Assembly: GCA_964637705.1 (NCBI GenBank)
Contig: CAZWVM010000177.1
Location: forward strand, 1-7,450
DNA length: 7,450 nt
Source: CAZWVM01 sp964637705
GTDB lineage: Bacteria > UBA8481
Direction of reading: 5' to 3'
The position numbers and the translations under genes are program-made. Position 1 is the stretch's first letter, and the number at the start of each line of letters is the position of its first letter. This document shows positions 4,863-7,450 of this stretch, piece by piece. The notes beneath the pieces are model-generated. The model saw nothing but the letters and a program-made list of their open reading frames with translations, was not told the origin of the DNA and ran no database searches.

Positions 4863-5837
4863 ATGGCGAAACCGGTTGTCGCATTCAATTGGAGCTGTTC
4901 CTGCGGGGGCTGCGAGGAAGCGGTCGTCGACCTGCACGAGGGAATCCTCGACGTCGTCAAGGCCGTGGAGATCGTCTTCTGGCCCGTGGCCATGGATTTC
5001 AAGTATACCGACATCGAGGCCCGGCCCGACAAGTCGATCGACGTGGCGTTCCTCAACGGATCGATCCGGACGTCCGAGCAGGATCACATCGCACACCTCT
5101 TCCGCAGAAAGTCGAAGGTCGTCATCGCCTTCGGCGCCTGCGCCTGCCTCGGAGGCATCATGGGCCTCGGGAATCTCCACGACCGGAAATCCATCTTCGA
5201 GAACAGCTACGGCACGCGGCCGTCCCTGGACAATGCGGCCGGGACCGTGCCGAAGACCGAGACGACGACGGACGGCGTGACGGTGACGCTCCCGGAGTTC
5301 TACGACACGGTCAAGACCCTGGACCAGACCGTGGACGTCGATTACTACCTCCCGGGTTGTCCCCCGATGCCCGAGACGATCTCGGACGCGCTCGGGGCGA
5401 TCCTTTCCGGGAAGCTTCCGCCCAAGGGAGCGGTCCTCTCGCCCGGCAAGGCGCTCTGCGACACCTGCGAACGCAAGGCCACGAAGCCCGAGCGGGCCGA
5501 GGTGGCGATGTATCGCCGCCCGCACGAGACGATGATCGACCCGGACAAGTGTTTCCTGGCGCAGGGACTCGTCTGTGTCGGCCCGGCCACGCGCTCGGGC
5601 TGCGGCACGAAGTGCATCAACGTCAACATGCCCTGCCGCGGGTGCTACGGACCGCCCAACGACGTGGAGGACCAGGGCATGGCGGCCCTCGCGGGTATCT
5701 CCTCCATCCTCACCGCCATGGACGAGAAGTCGGCGTCGGAGGCGGGAGGCTCGATCGCGGACCCGATCGGGACCTTCTATCGCTTCAGCCTGCCGTCCTC
5801 GACGCTCCGGCGGCGGCGCATCACGGAGGTGAGATAA
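4863..5837 (+). CDS. mvhG: MvhG: small (electron-transfer) subunit of group 3c [NiFe] hydrogenase
   Basis: 324 residues, cytoplasmic: no twin-arginine signal peptide, unlike the periplasmic uptake hydrogenases. It passes electrons from the NiFe site to MvhD through three expected iron-sulfur clusters. Proximal-cluster ligands are C14 and C17 in SCSCGGCEE, C93 in GACACLGG, and C166 in LPGCPP. Further clusters are suggested by C199, C202, C230, C238, C247, C251, C258 and C261. The block WPVAMDFKYTDIEARPDKSID and INVNMPCRGCYGPP are typical of the Hdr-linked type. The ATG at 4863 is chosen because GGAGGT (4851-4856) lies 6 nt upstream and the conserved region begins at once; the longer in-frame start at 4818 is not conserved-looking. 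Oddity: C12 and C95 are additional cysteines beside the usual proximal ligands. The last base of its stop is the first base of mvhA. Confidence 0.96.
   Translation: MAKPVVAFNWSCSCGGCEEAVVDLHEGILDVVKAVEIVFWPVAMDFKYTDIEARPDKSIDVAFLNGSIRTSEQDHIAHLFRRKSKVVIAFGACACLGGIMGLGNLHDRKSIFENSYGTRPSLDNAAGTVPKTETTTDGVTVTLPEFYDTVKTLDQTVDVDYYLPGCPPMPETISDALGAILSGKLPPKGAVLSPGKALCDTCERKATKPERAEVAMYRRPHETMIDPDKCFLAQGLVCVGPATRSGCGTKCINVNMPCRGCYGPPNDVEDQGMAALAGISSILTAMDEKSASEAGGSIADPIGTFYRFSLPSSTLRRRRITEVR
5825..5832 (+). promoter_or_regulatory. Extended ribosome binding site for mvhA
   Basis: GGAGGTGA is fully complementary to the usual 16S 3' end and lies 4 nt before ATG 5837, or 7 nt if measured from GGAGG. 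It lies within the last codons of mvhG, and the TAA/ATG share one base, so re-initiation is likely. Confidence 0.8.
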
Positions 5838-7297
5838 TGAAGAAGATCACGGTCAGCCCGATCACGAGGCTGGAAGGCCACGGCAAGATCGACATTTTTC
5901 TCGACGACAAGGGCGACGTGCACCGCGCCTTCTTCCAGGTGCCGGAGCTCGCGGGGTTCGAGAAGTTCTCGGAGGGGCGCCCGGTGGAGGAACTGCCCCG
6001 CATCACGCCGCGCATCTGCGGCGTCTGCCCGACGACCCACCACCTCGCCTCGGTCAAGGCCTGCGACGCGGTCTATTCCGTGGATCCGCCCTCGGCCGCG
6101 AAGAAGATCCGCGAGTTGATGAACTCGGCCTTCTTCGTCGAGGACCACGCGATCCACTTCTACTTCCTGGGCGGCCCCGACTTCGTCGTCGGTCCCTCCG
6201 CCCCGGCCGCCGAAAGGAACATCCTCGGCGTCATCAATAAGGTCGGCCTCGACATCGCCGGAAAGGTCATCGCCGCGCGGCGCGAGTGCCGCGAGGTCGT
6301 CGAGATGATCGGTGGCAAGGTCATCCACCCGGTCGGCTGTATCCCCGGCGGAGTCTCCCAGCCCCTGACCGCGGCGAAGATCGCCCGGATCAAGGAGGTC
6401 GCGGAGCATGCCGTCGAGTTCGGCAAGCTCACGATCGCGATCTTCGAGGACGTCGTCCTCAAGAACAAGGACTACGTCGACCTCGTCGTCGGGGATGTTT
6501 ACGACCACCGGACCTATTACATGGGGCTCGTGGACAAGAACAATCACATCAACTTCTACGACGGTGACGTGCGCATCGTGACCCCGGACGGAAAGCCGTT
6601 CGCGAAGTTCGCGCCGGCCGAGTACCTGGAGCATGTCTCCGAGCACGTGGAACCGTGGTCCTACATCAAGTTCCCGTTCTTGAAGAAGGTCGGCTGGAAG
6701 GGCTTCGTGGACGGCGCCGATTCGGGCGTCTACCGTGTCGCGCCCCTGGCGCGCCTGAACGCCTCGGAGGGCTTCGCCACCCCCCTGGCGCAGAAGGAAT
6801 GCGAGAGGATGTATTCGGTCCTCGGGGGCAAGCCCGCGCACAAGACGCTCGCCACGCACTGGGCGCGCGTCATCGAACTTCTCTACGCCGCCGAGAGGCT
6901 CCGGGAACTGGCGAACGATCCCGAGATCGCGGCCCCGGTCGTCAGGACCCTGCCGACCGCGGTTCCCCGGGAGGGCGTCGGCATCGTCGAGGCGCCGCGT
7001 GGAACGCTCATTCACCACTACAAGACCGACGAGAAAGGCATGGTGAAGGACGCGAATCTCATCGTGGCCACGATCGGCAATTCGGCCGCGATCTGCATGT
7101 CCGTGGAGAAGGCCGCGAAAGGTCTCATCAAGGGCGGCGTGGTCAACGACGGGCTCTTGAACATGGTCGAGATGGCCTTCCGCGCCTACGACCCCTGCTT
7201 CGCCTGCGCGACGCATTCCCTGCCCGGGCAGATGCCGCTGGAAGTGACAATTCGCGATTTCGCGGGTAATATCATCCAAACTCACAGGAGGGTGTGA
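5837..7297 (+). CDS. mvhA: MvhA: large catalytic subunit of group 3c [NiFe] hydrogenase
   Basis: 486 residues. It holds the NiFe(CN)2CO active site that cleaves H2 in the cytoplasm. The four metal-ligand cysteines are present: C61 and C64 in RICGVCPTTHH, and C454 and C457 in DPCFACATH. The second-shell E13 in RLEGHG and the EAPRGTLIHH motif (385-394, with R388) are also present, so the enzyme should be functional. Between them, FYDGDVRIVTPDGKPFAKF and the PWSYIKFPFLKKVGWKGF block resemble the Hdr-linked subgroup. After H460 there are 26 residues (SLPGQMPLEV and onward). In this family such a tail is normally removed by a maturation protease after NiFe insertion; no protease or hyp gene is in the window. 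The longer in-frame upstream extension is shadow sequence over mvhG. A tusA-like gene starts 2 nt after its stop. Confidence 0.97.
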   Translation: MKKITVSPITRLEGHGKIDIFLDDKGDVHRAFFQVPELAGFEKFSEGRPVEELPRITPRICGVCPTTHHLASVKACDAVYSVDPPSAAKKIRELMNSAFFVEDHAIHFYFLGGPDFVVGPSAPAAERNILGVINKVGLDIAGKVIAARRECREVVEMIGGKVIHPVGCIPGGVSQPLTAAKIARIKEVAEHAVEFGKLTIAIFEDVVLKNKDYVDLVVGDVYDHRTYYMGLVDKNNHINFYDGDVRIVTPDGKPFAKFAPAEYLEHVSEHVEPWSYIKFPFLKKVGWKGFVDGADSGVYRVAPLARLNASEGFATPLAQKECERMYSVLGGKPAHKTLATHWARVIELLYAAERLRELANDPEIAAPVVRTLPTAVPREGVGIVEAPRGTLIHHYKTDEKGMVKDANLIVATIGNSAAICMSVEKAAKGLIKGGVVNDGLLNMVEMAFRAYDPCFACATHSLPGQMPLEVTIRDFAGNIIQTHRRV

Positions 7298-7299
7298 TC

Positions 7300-7450
7300 A
7301 TGGCCAAGGTGGATATGGATTGCATGGGGCTCACGTGTCCCCAGCCGGTTCTGAAGGTGGCGGCGAAGTCGCCGTCCATGAAGCCCGGCGACGTTCTGGA
7401 AGTGAAGGCCGACTGCTCGAGCTTCCCGTCCGACGTCAAGAAGTGGTGCG
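7300..7450 (+). CDS. TusA/SirA-family sulfur carrier (partial at window end)
   Basis: The first 50 codons are present; the family is usually 75-85 residues. The ATG at 7300 has AGGAGGG (7286-7292) 7 nt upstream. The hallmark is the DxxGLxCPxP motif near the N terminus: DCMGLTCPQPVLK, with the persulfide-carrying C13 in CPQP. KPGDVLEVKADCSSFPSDVK (28-47) matches the second half of the family fold. TusA proteins carry protein-bound persulfide between sulfurtransferases and acceptors such as tRNA thiolation enzymes, Dsr proteins or sHdr complexes. The additional cysteines C8, C39 and C50 are noteworthy. The 2-nt gap behind mvhA places it in the hydrogenase operon. This suggests a sulfur-linked role, but its real partner must be downstream or elsewhere. 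Confidence 0.9.
   Translation, partial: MAKVDMDCMGLTCPQPVLKVAAKSPSMKPGDVLEVKADCSSFPSDVKKWC

Noticed and set aside
5777..7285. Open frame of 502 codons on the - strand opposite mvhA
   Set aside because: Same codon-bias shadow effect. The translation is Asp/Val/Arg-rich without known motifs, and the + strand carries a complete [NiFe] large subunit.
4863..7297. F420-reducing (Frh) or NADP-linked group 3b hydrogenase
   Set aside because: No FrhB or diaphorase-type subunit is present; the MvhD and HdrA neighbours and the sequence blocks in both subunits fit group 3c.

Overview
The window is GC-rich bacterial DNA in which every supported gene lies on the + strand. Two blocks sit next to each other. 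Positions 1-2424 carry signalling and chemotaxis genes: the last codons of a sensor histidine kinase, a CheW adaptor, a CheB receptor methylesterase and a second, divergent CheW. Positions 2478-7450 carry a cytoplasmic H2-oxidation and electron-bifurcation module: HdrA, MvhD, MvhG and MvhA (the group 3c [NiFe] hydrogenase linked to heterodisulfide reductase), followed by the start of a TusA-family sulfur carrier that runs off the end. CheW and CheB together with Hdr/Mvh point to an anaerobic, motile, probably H2-using bacterium. Candidate groups include sulfate- or sulfur-metabolising Deltaproteobacteria-like lineages and anaerobic Acidobacteriota/Aminicenantes-type lineages. The sequence alone does not fix the taxon.

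Layout: the kinase tail ends at 107. A strong hairpin (115-142) fills the short gap before cheW (160-660). cheB (667-1767) follows after 6 nt and starts with TTG. Then comes a 180-nt intergenic stretch whose right part (1801-1950) is only about 35% GC by hand count (53 of 150). It holds a spaced direct repeat, two adjacent perfect inverted repeats and promoter-like hexamers. The second cheW starts at its edge (1948) with no visible ribosome binding site, so leaderless expression is possible. After 53 nt without a convincing terminator comes a tightly packed operon: hdrA (2478-4427), mvhD (4424-4858, 4-nt overlap), mvhG (4863-5837), mvhA (5837-7297, 1-nt overlap) and tusA-like (7300 onward, 2-nt gap). 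Each gene of this operon has a strong Shine-Dalgarno sequence.

How the genes work together (family knowledge plus inference): MvhA and MvhG split H2 in the cytoplasm. MvhD passes electrons through its [2Fe-2S] centre to HdrA, whose flavin can bifurcate electrons between ferredoxin and a second acceptor. In methanogens that acceptor side is HdrBC with CoM-S-S-CoB. No HdrB or HdrC is visible here, and the next gene is a sulfur carrier, so the natural acceptor may be a different (di)sulfide or a separately encoded HdrBC-like partner. The promoter-bearing AT-rich island and the lack of a terminator after the second cheW make it possible that this CheW gene leads the hydrogenase transcript.

No RNA genes, CRISPR arrays, insertion sequences or prophage genes were seen. 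The module is a recognisable known type. The less ordinary points are its sulfur-carrier partner, extra cysteines in MvhG and HdrA, and the AT-rich control island.
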